From DSOS01 sp035286585 (lineage in GTDB: Bacteria > Chloroflexota > Anaerolineae > Anaerolineales > UBA4823), in contig DATEDC010000235.1 in the NCBI GenBank assembly GCA_035286585.1, positions 1 through 21,587 on the forward strand: a DNA stretch of 21,587 bases, in the 5' to 3' direction. This document shows, piece by piece, positions 1-6,352 of the stretch (the first letter of the stretch is position 1; each line of letters begins with the position of its first letter). A program made the translations under genes and the position numbers. Under the pieces are notes generated by a model. That model saw only the letters and a list, made by a program, of their open reading frames with translations, made no database searches and had not been told where the DNA came from.

Positions 1-112
1 TCAGTCAAATCAACGTGATAATCAGGCTATTATGCAGTATATTATACCAAAATCGTTGTTCTATACTGTGAATTTGCAGTATAGCAGGATTCCGTATAAT
101 TAATAGTTAGCC
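1..112 (+). promoter_or_regulatory. Putative integron attI-like site and cassette promoter (Pc)
   Basis: AT-rich stretch directly before the first cassette. The simple core site GTTAGCC lies at 106-112 and is the exact reverse complement of the R'' box that ends cassette 1 (824-830), so recombination would occur between 106 and 107. Just before it is a perfect TATAAT at 95-100, with a weak -35-like TTTGCA at 73-78 (16 bp spacer), placed like a Pc promoter reading into the cassettes. Repeats are visible: TGCAGTATA at 33-41 and 75-83, and a perfect 8-bp inverted repeat CTATACTG (61-68) / CAGTATAG (77-84). No attC-type L boxes are seen here, which argues against another cassette end. The attI role is inferred; the integrase gene would be off the window. 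Confidence 0.55.
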
Positions 113-153
113 CGCCGCCGTATGTCACTCAACTAGAGAGGATGAACTTTCGT

Positions 154-780
154 ATGGGTACTCAGAAACTCATCCGTTGGAGTGGCCTAGCGCTGCTGGT
201 GGCCGGCATGCTTTGGCTGCTGAGTATTCTCCACCCGCCCGATACGCTCGCCGGCATGTTGGCTCCCGCGTGGGGGCCTTCACATTACGTTACTGCCGTT
301 GCCAGCCTATTCTTGGTGTTCGGCCTGATCGGCCTGTACGCTCACCATGCGGCAAGAGTCGGCTGGCTGGGGCTGATCGCTTTCGTCCTGACTTTGGCGG
401 CCAGCGCGATGCTTATAAGCGCAGAAGTGTTCGCTGGCGCGCTGGCGCCCACTCTGGCTTCAAGCCCCGCAACCCAATCGCTGGTGGATCCTCAGCAAGC
501 CGGTCCGTTTGTGGTAGTGATTGGGCTGATCGCCGTGCTGGCCACGGTCGGGAACGTCCTCTTAGGCATTGCCATCATCCGAGCCGGCGTCCTGCCGCGC
601 TGGGCCGGCCTCTTGATCATCATTGGCTTCGTGCTTCTTGCCTCCGGCATAGGTCTGCCAGCCCTAGCGATCATCTCACCCGGCGGCATTGTTCTGTCGG
701 GTCTGGGCTATGCCTGGTGCGGCTATGCTATCTGGGCGACCATCGGCACGGAAGCGCCGCAAGCCCGAACAACGATCTGA
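154..780 (+). CDS. Cassette 1: multi-pass membrane protein of unknown function
   Basis: Predicted integral membrane protein of 208 residues with about six hydrophobic segments: near residues 10-25, 45-63, 70-92, 118-143, 150-171 and 175-195, counted from the chosen start. The N-terminus (KLIRWSGLALLVAG) resembles small uncharacterised membrane proteins common in Chloroflexota and Actinobacteria, but I recognise no named domain or catalytic motif. An upstream in-frame ATG at 142 has the purine-rich GAGAGG (136-141) directly abutting it, which leaves no spacing; the ATG at 154 is 12 nt from that motif and is preferred. The gene occupies nearly the whole cassette, with the putative Pc upstream and attC at 824-923 downstream. 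Function cannot be assigned; transport or stress roles would be guesses. Confidence 0.75.
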   Translation: MGTQKLIRWSGLALLVAGMLWLLSILHPPDTLAGMLAPAWGPSHYVTAVASLFLVFGLIGLYAHHAARVGWLGLIAFVLTLAASAMLISAEVFAGALAPTLASSPATQSLVDPQQAGPFVVVIGLIAVLATVGNVLLGIAIIRAGVLPRWAGLLIIIGFVLLASGIGLPALAIISPGGIVLSGLGYAWCGYAIWATIGTEAPQARTTI

Positions 781-823
781 GCCCTGCGCTCCAGCAGTAT
801 GGGGCGCAAACCGAACACCGGCG

Positions 824-923
824 GGCTAACAACTCGATGGAGCCGACCCGGCCAGCTGCGGCAAAACGAGTTTGAGATACTATCGAAGAGCTGGCCGGGC
901 GGCTCATCTCGAGGCCGTTAGGC
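824..923 (+). other. attC recombination site 1 (end of cassette 1)
   Basis: R'' box GGCTAAC at 824-830 and R' box GTTAGGC at 917-923, the latter fitting GTTRRRY exactly. The arms form a long imperfect hairpin: left AACTCGATGGAGCCGACCC pairs with the reverse complement of right-arm bases 885-916. An unpaired G in the L'' region (ATGGAGCCG against ATGAGCCG) and an unpaired A further in match the extrahelical bases that set strand choice in known attC sites. Length is 100 bp and the hairpin tip is near 860-885. Confidence 0.88.
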
Positions 924-967
924 GGGCAATCGCAGGTGTCATTCAATAGGAAATTGGGAGGATGAAG

Positions 968-1321
968 ATGGAAAGAATAGGTCAGGGCTACCGACTCGGC
1001 ATATGGGCTGTACCCCCAGAAAGGGCTGATGAATTCGTTGAAGCATGGCAATCTCTATCTGAATGGCTCGCTCAACATCTTCCTGATGAGAGAGGTGCTA
1101 TTCTGCTTGAAGATACAACTGATCCCACTCTGTTCATATCCTTTTCTACGATAGATAATCCAGCAAAAGTTGATGAGGTAATGTCAGATCCAGAGGCTCA
1201 GGATCTTATGTCGATAGTGATGGAGACTTGCGATACTCTCAAACGTCATAGCATGCGAGTCGCCGGAGCAGTTAAAGTCCAACCTGATACTGAGGAAAGT
1301 GGCGATCATAGCAGTAGCTAG
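968..1321 (+). CDS. Cassette 2: antibiotic biosynthesis monooxygenase-like (ABM) dimeric barrel protein
   Basis: Small protein of 117 residues resembling the ABM / dimeric alpha-beta-barrel superfamily. A beta strand (YRLGIWAV) is followed by an amphipathic helix (ADEFVEAWQSLSEWLAQHL), a strand (GAILLEDTTDP), the strand LFISFSTID and a second helix. Family members range from quinol monooxygenases to heme-degrading enzymes and proteins with no known activity. No diagnostic catalytic residue can be claimed here. The C-terminus is a polar tail (TEESGDHSSS). The start at 968 has GGGAGG (956-961) 6 nt upstream; an in-frame ATG at 962 abuts that motif and is less likely. Base composition is AT-richer than the backbone genes, consistent with acquisition as a cassette. 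Confidence 0.72.
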   Translation: MERIGQGYRLGIWAVPPERADEFVEAWQSLSEWLAQHLPDERGAILLEDTTDPTLFISFSTIDNPAKVDEVMSDPEAQDLMSIVMETCDTLKRHSMRVAGAVKVQPDTEESGDHSSS

Positions 1322-1385
1322 CATAGCGCTGAGCCTTTCCAAGCAGAATAATCTGCCTTGTGCCTTCGTACCGTAGCCGATGCCC

Positions 1386-1508
1386 GCCTAACAAATCGCT
1401 GGAGCGGAGCGGGGACGCTGGCGGGTTAAGTATTGATCGTGTAGGATGGGCCAGGGTGGTGAGCAGCCGGCGCAGATTTCCCCGGCCGCTCAGCTCAAAA
1501 CGTTGTGC
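1386..1508 (+). other. attC recombination site 2 (end of cassette 2)
   Basis: R'' GCCTAAC at 1386-1392 and R' GTTGTGC at 1502-1508, the latter one base off GTTRRRY. The L boxes are visible as TCGCTGGAGCGG on the left and CCGCTCAGCTC on the right. They pair except for one extra G (GCTGGAGCGG against GCTGAGCGG), the usual attC extrahelical base. Length is 123 bp. The R'' box is the exact reverse complement of the cassette's own first bases (GTTAGGC, 917-923). Confidence 0.9.
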
Positions 1509-1599
1509 GGTGTCAAGCAAGGAAGGGGGACGATGAGCAAACAGTGAGTCTGGTTGATTCGTCCGTTTCGTGTCCGAGACGCAAGATCCGGAGGTAGCA

Positions 1600-2292
1600 A
1601 TGAGAACCGCATCAAACATGGCTCGGCTGACAGGATTGTCTCTTCTTGGTGCGTTGGCCGCGTTGGTGGTAGGCGTGAACAACTACCCCAGTTTTGATGC
1701 GAGATCCGAATACTTCCAGCCCGCGATCCCCAGGCTACTTGAGTCGCAAGCCGAATTTGCGGTGGCTCTTGGATTCATGGCAATTACTGGCGTTCTACTA
1801 GTCGTAGCGGGCGTCGTTTCAACTTTGGCCTTTTCCTGGAGCGGTGCCAGCAATCTGATCCCGGGCAGTATTCTGGCAGTTTCCGGGGGAGGGTTTCTCC
1901 TTTCTGCCGCCCTCGGGCTTCCAGCCCTTAGGATTCTCGTTGCGGCCGGGAACCTGACAGTTGTCGACGGACGAGCGCATGCCGCAACTGCATATCCGTG
2001 GGCCTCCGGAAGTCAGACTTCCTTGCTCATGATCGGCCTAGGATTCCTTGCTCTTGGCCTGCTCGCCCTAATTGTGGCCATGCTAAGGGCCGGCGCATTC
2101 TCACGGCCAGCAATCGCGGTTGCTTTGGCCCTACCAGTTGTTCTATGGATTGGGATAGCTCTCACGGTTGAAGGAGCACCCTTGGTCTGGCTGGCGCCAG
2201 GACTCCCGGTCGTGGTCTGGACGGTTGGGCTTGGGTTTTTCCTGATTGTGAGTGGTCGAGTCGTCGCGCTCCGTCAGGCGGCCGCCGCATAA
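1600..2292 (+). CDS. Cassette 3: multi-pass membrane protein of unknown function
   Basis: Predicted integral membrane protein of 230 residues with about six hydrophobic segments: near residues 8-26, 50-75, 82-105, 140-165, 172-190 and 197-220. I recognise no characterised family; it loosely resembles DUF998-like hydrophobic proteins, and that assignment is weak. The start is chosen at 1600 because GGAGG (1590-1594) lies 5 nt upstream. An in-frame GTG at 1570 would add ten residues but has no such site. The TAA stop (2290-2292) lies inside the R'' box of the following attC, so the gene runs right to the recombination site. The 5' non-coding part of the cassette (1509-1599) shows no obvious promoter. 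Confidence 0.72.
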   Translation: MRTASNMARLTGLSLLGALAALVVGVNNYPSFDARSEYFQPAIPRLLESQAEFAVALGFMAITGVLLVVAGVVSTLAFSWSGASNLIPGSILAVSGGGFLLSAALGLPALRILVAAGNLTVVDGRAHAATAYPWASGSQTSLLMIGLGFLALGLLALIVAMLRAGAFSRPAIAVALALPVVLWIGIALTVEGAPLVWLAPGLPVVVWTVGLGFFLIVSGRVVALRQAAAA

Positions 2293-2408
2293 CATCTCGC
2301 TGGAGCGGACCCCGCGGGCCGGGTTGTTGATTGATGGGTCCGTCCAAGCAGTCTGGTGGTTTTGGGTGTAAGATGAAACCCGGGCCGCTCAGCTCGAAAG
2401 CGTTCTGC
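2287..2408 (+). other. attC recombination site 3 (end of cassette 3)
   Basis: R'' GCATAAC at 2287-2293 and R' GTTCTGC at 2402-2408. The left L box (TCGCTGGAGCGG) pairs with the right arm (CCGCTCAGCTCGA) with one extrahelical G, as in the other sites. The stem continues inward with GGGCCGGGTT near 2316-2325 against AACCCGGGCC near 2378-2387. Length is 122 bp. It overlaps the stop codon of the upstream gene. Confidence 0.88.
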
Positions 2409-2464
2409 GGCAATGTGATCGCCAGACACCCAATACGAGATCGGAGAAGAAGGGAAATGGCTCG

Positions 2465-2794
2465 ATGAATTCCACGGGGAACCCGTTTGTAGACCTCGCC
2501 GAGTCGACCTTCGCTTTCTACGATCGCTTCGATGCCACTCCGCAGGTCGAGTCTGCCTCGCGAAATCTGCTTGAGGAGGTGAATGAGTTCATCGAGGCAG
2601 CGAGGGAAGGAAACAATCGAACACATATCGCAGAAGAGGCGGCTGATGTGATTGTGACTACGCTTGGCCTATGCCAGGCATCCAGAATTGGCATCGATGA
2701 GCTCATCAAGCAGATCTATGCGGTCATTGACAAGAACAATGCCAAGACACATGAGACTCATGTGTACGTGGATGGGAAGATAAGGCGAAAGTAG
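2465..2794 (+). CDS. Cassette 4: MazG-like nucleotide pyrophosphohydrolase
   Basis: All-alpha NTP pyrophosphohydrolase of 109 residues. The metal-binding signature is present: LLEEVNEF (about 35-42) gives an ExxE, and after roughly 15 residues EEAADVIVT (about 57-65) gives an ExxD, the MazG/HisE/dUTPase-2 pattern that binds Mg2+ and the triphosphate. Such single-domain enzymes hydrolyse NTPs or dNTPs to NMP and PPi, often as house-cleaning of non-canonical nucleotides; the substrate here is unknown. A MazG-type enzyme has previously been described from a Vibrio integron array, so the setting has precedent. AAGGGAA (about 2449-2455) lies upstream of the ATG at 2465; a tiny frame ATG-GCT-CGA-TGA (2457-2468) overlaps the start. 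The adjacent attC is truncated, so this cassette may no longer be mobile. Confidence 0.85.
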   Translation: MNSTGNPFVDLAESTFAFYDRFDATPQVESASRNLLEEVNEFIEAAREGNNRTHIAEEAADVIVTTLGLCQASRIGIDELIKQIYAVIDKNNAKTHETHVYVDGKIRRK

Positions 2795-2823
2795 GGCCAC
2801 TTGGTTCTAGCTGCGCGATTGCC

Positions 2824-2860
2824 GCAGAACAACTCGCTGGAGCGGACCCGGCCTGCGGAG
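2824..2860 (+). other. Truncated attC site 4 (left half only)
   Basis: R'' GCAGAAC (2824-2830) is the exact reverse complement of the R' box at the start of this cassette (2402-2408). It is followed by the L''-type segment AACTCGCTGGAGCGGACC, nearly identical to sites 2 and 3. No matching right arm or GTTRRRY box follows within the next 150 bp; the sequence turns into a minus-strand RHS remnant. The attC has therefore lost its 3' half. The end coordinate is approximate. Confidence 0.8.
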
Positions 2861-2861
2861 T

Positions 2862-2967
2862 TGCGCACCGTCATGTTGCCGTTGCAATCATAGGGATAGG
2901 TGTTGGCGCCCGCTGCTGAGACCGCGTGGGGGATGCTGCACTGGCCCGAATCCGACTTCGGGTGAAT
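2862..2967 (-). pseudogene. RHS/YD-repeat protein remnant
   Basis: Read on the minus strand from 2967 to about 2860, one frame gives PHAVSAAGANTYPYDCNGNM followed by TVRNS. This matches the typical RHS/YD repeat pattern (HAV..., then a YxYDxNGNM core). It is about one repeat, with no start, no upstream continuation in frame (a TAA is at 2968-2970) and no C-terminal part. It is best read as a leftover of a larger RHS-repeat gene broken by the event that also truncated the neighbouring attC. It is not an expressed gene as far as can be seen. Confidence 0.65.
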
Positions 2968-3039
2968 TTACGCCTGGTGTTCATCTCTCGTACCCCTATT
3001 ATCGCGCCGAATTGTTGATTTCGTGCATTGCGATGCACT

Positions 3040-3072
3040 CCCCTTCTTCTCCTGGGGCGGGAGAAGAAGGGG
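3040..3072. repeat. 13-bp perfect inverted repeat (strong hairpin)
   Basis: CCCCTTCTTCTCC (3040-3052) and GGAGAAGAAGGGG (3060-3072) are perfect complements around a 7-nt loop. A smaller hairpin TGCAT/ATGCA (3024-3037) directly precedes it. There is no U-tract on either side, so a rho-independent terminator is not clearly supported. The flanking G-rich text (GGGGTCCGGGGG) resembles dispersed palindromic repeats seen in Chloroflexota intergenic DNA; that comparison is from memory. The rest of 2795-3190 carries the half attC, the RHS remnant and no supported gene. Confidence 0.6.
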
Positions 3073-3168
3073 TCCGGGGGTTGATGAGGGCGCTTCAGTG
3101 TTCCCACCCCTGCCCTTCCGTGTAGATCAGCCCGTTTTTTGTTTGCGCCTCCAGCTCCAGGAATGCAC

Positions 3169-3174
3169 TATAAT
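3169..3174 (+). promoter_or_regulatory. Likely -10 element for the DUF1361 gene
   Basis: A perfect TATAAT lies 16 bp before the ATG at 3191. Transcription would start near 3181, leaving a leader of about ten bases that contains the GGAGG at 3182-3186. No convincing -35 box is found at the normal distance. Confidence 0.4.
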
Positions 3175-3190
3175 CGGGGGCGGAGGCGCC

Positions 3191-3898
3191 ATGCTGAGAG
3201 CGATCGTTCAATTGCACCGCTTCTTTGCGCACCACTTGCTCTACCCGATTCTGCTCTCCACGCTGCTGTCCCTGGGCATTTACGCCGGGCGGGTTTTCCT
3301 CAGCGGGAGCTGGCTGGTCTACCGCAACCTGGTCTGGAACCTGTTCCTGGCCTGGATCCCGTACGGATTCAGCCTGCTGGCAGCCGGCCTGCACCTCCTG
3401 TACCCCCGCCGCTGGTGGCTGCTGATCGCGCCGGCGGGAATCTGGCTGTCCTTTTTCCCCAACGCGCCGTACCTGCTGACCGATTTTCTCCACCTGGAAG
3501 AACGCCCCTACGTGCCCTTGTGGTACGATATCGGCTTGCTGGTCAGCTTCGCCTGGAGCGGGCTATTTCTTGCCATTGCTTCGCTGCGCAGCATGCAGAA
3601 CCTGATCGACCTCTACCTGGGCGCCATCCTGAGCTGGCTGTTTGCGCTCGGCGCCCTTGCCCTGGGCGGGCTGGGTCTTTACCTGGGGCGCTTCTCGCGC
3701 TGGAACAGTTGGGACCTGCTGCTCCAGCCGAAAAACATCCTGGTCGATGTGGCTTCCCGGCTGATCGACCCGCTGAGCAATTTGCGCTTTTTCGGCTTCA
3801 TCACCATGTTCACCGCCTTCTTGCTGGTCTGCTACCTGACCTTCATCGCCGTCCACCGCACCGGCGAGGAGCAGGGTAAACGCCAGCCTGGAGATTAA
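3191..3898 (+). CDS. DUF1361 family integral membrane protein
   Basis: Membrane protein of 235 residues with six to seven transmembrane segments. The DUF1361 signature elements are present in order: NLFLAWIPYG (about 51-60), the FFPNAPYLLTDFLHL stretch (about 88-102), LWYDIGLLVSFAWSG, and GRFSRWNSWDL (about 169-179). The family is widespread but its function is not established; no enzyme activity should be assigned. The start at 3191 is chosen over an upstream in-frame ATG (3023) because GGAGG at 3182-3186 sits just before it, the family begins here, and the upstream extension would run through the hairpin repeat. The C-terminus is short and charged (TGEEQGKRQPGD). It is the first intact backbone gene after the integron array. 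Confidence 0.82.
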   Translation: MLRAIVQLHRFFAHHLLYPILLSTLLSLGIYAGRVFLSGSWLVYRNLVWNLFLAWIPYGFSLLAAGLHLLYPRRWWLLIAPAGIWLSFFPNAPYLLTDFLHLEERPYVPLWYDIGLLVSFAWSGLFLAIASLRSMQNLIDLYLGAILSWLFALGALALGGLGLYLGRFSRWNSWDLLLQPKNILVDVASRLIDPLSNLRFFGFITMFTAFLLVCYLTFIAVHRTGEEQGKRQPGD

Positions 3899-3941
3899 AC
3901 CCTTCAACAGAAACACTGCGGGTAAAGTTCTCCGGAGCGGG

Positions 3942-3947
3942 TATAAT
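3942..3947 (+). promoter_or_regulatory. Likely -10 element for the M20 peptidase gene
   Basis: TATAAT lies 33 bp before the ATG at 3981, in the 82-bp gap after the DUF1361 gene. No good -35 match is visible. It would serve the M20-DUF1385 gene pair. Confidence 0.35.
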
Positions 3948-3980
3948 TCTCACGTTATAAAAAAATTCCCAGGAGTTGAC

Positions 3981-5357
3981 ATGAGCCAGAACCTTGATAC
4001 TGCCTTGAAATACGCCCAGGAGCATTCAGCCAGCTTCGTTGATGAGCTGAAAGAGTTCCTGCGCATCCCCAGCATTTCCACCGACCCGGAGCGCAAAGCG
4101 GACATGCAGAACGCCGCGGATTGGGTGGCGGGCAAGCTGAAAGCCCTGGGCATGGAGAACGTCCAGGTTCTGCCCACCGGCGGGCACCCGCTCGTTTTCG
4201 GCGAGAGCCTGGCGGCAGGGGCGGGCGCCCCGACCGTGCTGGTTTACGGGCATTACGACGTGCAACCCGATGAGCCGCTGGGGCTTTGGGACAGCGGTCC
4301 ATTTGAACCGCAGGTGCGCGGCGAAAATATTTACGCCCGCGGCGCCACCGATATGAAAGGCCAGATTATCCTCGCGCTGAAAGCCATCGAAGCCATCCAG
4401 CGCAGCGGGAAGCTGCCGGTGAATGTGAAATTCCTGGTCGAGGGCGAAGAGGAGATCGGCTCCCCGAACTTGGGCCGCTTCATCGAAAGCCACAAGGAAT
4501 TGCTGGCCTGCGATTTTATGCTCAATCCGGATGGCGGCATTCTCAGGCCCGACCTGCCCACCATCACCTACGCCCTGCGCGGCCTGGCCTACTTTGAGCT
4601 GCGCCTGTACGGGCCGGCTCACGACCTGCACTCCGGGACATTCGGGGGCGTGGTGCACAACCCTGCCCAGGTGCTATGCGAGCTGATTGCCGGTATGCAC
4701 GACGAGCAAGGCCGGGTGACCTTGCCAGGTTTCTACGATAAGGTCAGGTATCTGGATCGTGAGGAGCGCGAAGAATTGAACCGCCTGCCGGTGAATGAAG
4801 CCATCATCCTGGGAATGACGGGCGCTTCAACCCTGTGGGGCGAGGCCGGTTTCACTCCGCTGGAAAGAGCCGGCGCCCGGCCCACTTTAGAAGTCAACGG
4901 CCTGTACTCCGGCTTTACCGGCCAGGGCAGCAAGACCGTTCTGCCGGCCCGCGCCATGGCGAAGATTTCCTGCCGCCTGGTGCCCGACCAGCACCCCAAA
5001 GACGTGCACGACCAGCTTTTGGAGTACCTTAACGCGAACGCGCCCGGGACGGTGCGCTACGAGGTGATCGACCTGGCTGCCTCGCCGCCTTCGATCTCGG
5101 ACCGCGGCTCACCGTACGTGGGCGCCATGGAGAAAGCCATGCAGGCGGTGTGGGGCACACGCCCGGTTTTCCGCCGCGAGGGCGGCAGCGTCCCCGTGGT
5201 CGCTATGTTCCAGCAGCACCTGGGGGTTGAAGCGGTGAACGCCGGGTTCGGCCTGCCGGACGACAACATGCACGGACCCAATGAAAAGCTGCACCTGCCC
5301 ACCTGGCGCCGGGGCATCGAGACCTTTATCCGCTTCTTCCTGAACCTGGCGGAGTGA
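3981..5357 (+). CDS. M20/M25/M40 family metallo-dipeptidase
   Basis: Cytosolic zinc-dependent exopeptidase of the M20 family (carnosinase/CNDP-like branch), 458 residues, the normal length. Metal and catalytic residues are all visible: H91 and D93 in GHYDVQP, bridging D124 in RGATDMKG, general base E157 and ligand E158 in EGEEEIGS, D184 in NPDGG, and H431 in MHGPNE. The dimerisation/lid domain is inserted at about residues 200-350 and contains HDLHSGTFGG (from about 213), typical of this branch. Members cleave dipeptides or other small amide substrates; the exact substrate is unknown. AGGAG sits just upstream of the ATG. The next gene starts 6 bp after the stop, so the two are probably co-transcribed. 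Confidence 0.93.
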   Translation: MSQNLDTALKYAQEHSASFVDELKEFLRIPSISTDPERKADMQNAADWVAGKLKALGMENVQVLPTGGHPLVFGESLAAGAGAPTVLVYGHYDVQPDEPLGLWDSGPFEPQVRGENIYARGATDMKGQIILALKAIEAIQRSGKLPVNVKFLVEGEEEIGSPNLGRFIESHKELLACDFMLNPDGGILRPDLPTITYALRGLAYFELRLYGPAHDLHSGTFGGVVHNPAQVLCELIAGMHDEQGRVTLPGFYDKVRYLDREEREELNRLPVNEAIILGMTGASTLWGEAGFTPLERAGARPTLEVNGLYSGFTGQGSKTVLPARAMAKISCRLVPDQHPKDVHDQLLEYLNANAPGTVRYEVIDLAASPPSISDRGSPYVGAMEKAMQAVWGTRPVFRREGGSVPVVAMFQQHLGVEAVNAGFGLPDDNMHGPNEKLHLPTWRRGIETFIRFFLNLAE

Positions 5358-5363
5358 CATTCA

Positions 5364-6245
5364 ATGAGAGAACCAGCCTTACCCGCATACGGAGGCCAGG
5401 CGGTGATCGAGGGCGTGATGATGCGCGGCCGCCAGGCGGTTGCGATTGCCATGCGCGCCCCGAACCAGGAGATCGTGGTCCACACCGAGAAGCTGAGCGG
5501 CGTCTATAGAAGCAAGATCACCAAAGTGCCCTTTCTACGCGGCCTGATCATGCTCTGGGATGCCTTGGGCCTGGGGATGCGCGCCCTGACCATTTCGGCC
5601 AACACCCAGACCGGTGAAGAGGAGCGCATCGAGGGTCCGGCGTTGTACCTGACGTTGTTCCTTTCGCTGGCGTTCGGGATCGGCCTGTTTTTCCTGGCGC
5701 CAGCGGCAGCCGGCCAACTGGCGGAGCGCTACCTGGGTTGGAGCGCCTGGCTGGGCAACCTGCTCGAAGGCCTGGTGCGCCTGATGCTGCTGGTGGGTTA
5801 CATCTGGGCGATATCGTTTGTGCCCGATATCCGCCGCGTGTTCGCCTACCACGGCGCCGAGCACAAGACCATCAACGCCTTCGAGTCTGGCGCTGAGCTC
5901 ACCCCCGAGGTGGTCGCTGGCTACTCGCTGGAGCACCCGCGCTGCGGCACCGCATTTTTGCTCACCCTGGTTTTGCTCTCCATCCTGCTGTTCAGCCTGC
6001 TGGGCCCTCTGCCTGTCTTTTGGCGCCTGGCGAGCCGGGTGCTGCTGCTGCCCGTGCTGGCTGGGCTGGCTTACGAGTACATCCGCTGGACGGCGAGCCA
6101 CATCGAATCGCCGTTGGTGCGCTGGTTGGTCAGGCCAAACCTCGCCCTGCAGCACTTAACCACCCGCGAGCCCAGCCTGGACATGCTCGAGGTGGCGATC
6201 AAGGCATTCCAGACCATGCGATCCCACGAAGGTGTAGCATCGTGA
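5364..6245 (+). CDS. DUF1385 (YqhQ-type) membrane protein
   Basis: Protein of 293 residues matching the DUF1385/YqhQ family. The N-terminal signature YGGQAVIEGVMMRG (about 9-22) is followed by KVPFLRGL, hydrophobic segments near 90-120, 130-155, 195-220 and 225-245, and the conserved YHGAEHKTINAFE (about 163-175) with a later HPRCGTAFLL. Conserved His, Glu and Cys residues in the last two motifs suggest a metal site, and databases often call the family a predicted metal-dependent enzyme; its activity is not established to my knowledge. The ATG at 5364 lies 6 bp after the M20 stop, with GGAG (5351-5354) inside the upstream gene, suggesting translational coupling. Confidence 0.88.
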   Translation: MREPALPAYGGQAVIEGVMMRGRQAVAIAMRAPNQEIVVHTEKLSGVYRSKITKVPFLRGLIMLWDALGLGMRALTISANTQTGEEERIEGPALYLTLFLSLAFGIGLFFLAPAAAGQLAERYLGWSAWLGNLLEGLVRLMLLVGYIWAISFVPDIRRVFAYHGAEHKTINAFESGAELTPEVVAGYSLEHPRCGTAFLLTLVLLSILLFSLLGPLPVFWRLASRVLLLPVLAGLAYEYIRWTASHIESPLVRWLVRPNLALQHLTTREPSLDMLEVAIKAFQTMRSHEGVAS

Positions 6246-6352
6246 CGCCTCACTTCGTAACACCATGCGCCATGACGCCTCGGCCAGCTTAGGCGCGCTC
6301 GATAGACCGTGCCTGCTGATACAAACATCTTATCTCAGCCAAGGAGTAACCT

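Larger units (their letters stand above)
107..2860 (+). mobile_element. Integron gene-cassette array (four cassettes, last one truncated)
   Basis: Four short single-gene units in the same orientation, each followed by an attC-like site. By the G/TTRRRY cut rule the cassettes span about 107-917, 918-1502, 1503-2402 and 2403 to about 2860. The first bases of each cassette are complementary to the R'' box near its own end: GTTAGCC/GGCTAAC, GTTAGGC/GCCTAAC, GTTGTGC/GCATAAC (one mismatch) and GTTCTGC/GCAGAAC. This pairing arises when a cassette circularises and is hard to get by chance. No integrase gene is in the window, so this is either the proximal part of an integron whose intI lies to the left, or a CALIN (attC cluster lacking an integrase). 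Cassette 2 looks AT-richer than the later chromosome. The right limit is approximate. Confidence 0.88.

Noticed and set aside
177..875. Open frame overlapping cassette gene 1 in another frame
   Set aside because: Arg/Ser/Pro-rich product without domain features that runs into the attC site; the membrane-protein frame is far more protein-like.
2945..2962. Inverted repeat CCCGAA/TTCGGG as terminator
   Set aside because: Six base pairs with no U-tract, inside the RHS remnant; not enough to call.
2871..3107. Minus-strand 78-codon open frame
   Set aside because: Basic low-complexity product in a different frame from the RHS match and running through the hairpin repeat; not protein-like.
6243..6281. 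Direct repeat TGACGCCTC (6243-6251 and 6273-6281)
   Set aside because: Only 9 bp and two copies, one overlapping the stop of the DUF1385 gene; no associated element or further copies nearby.
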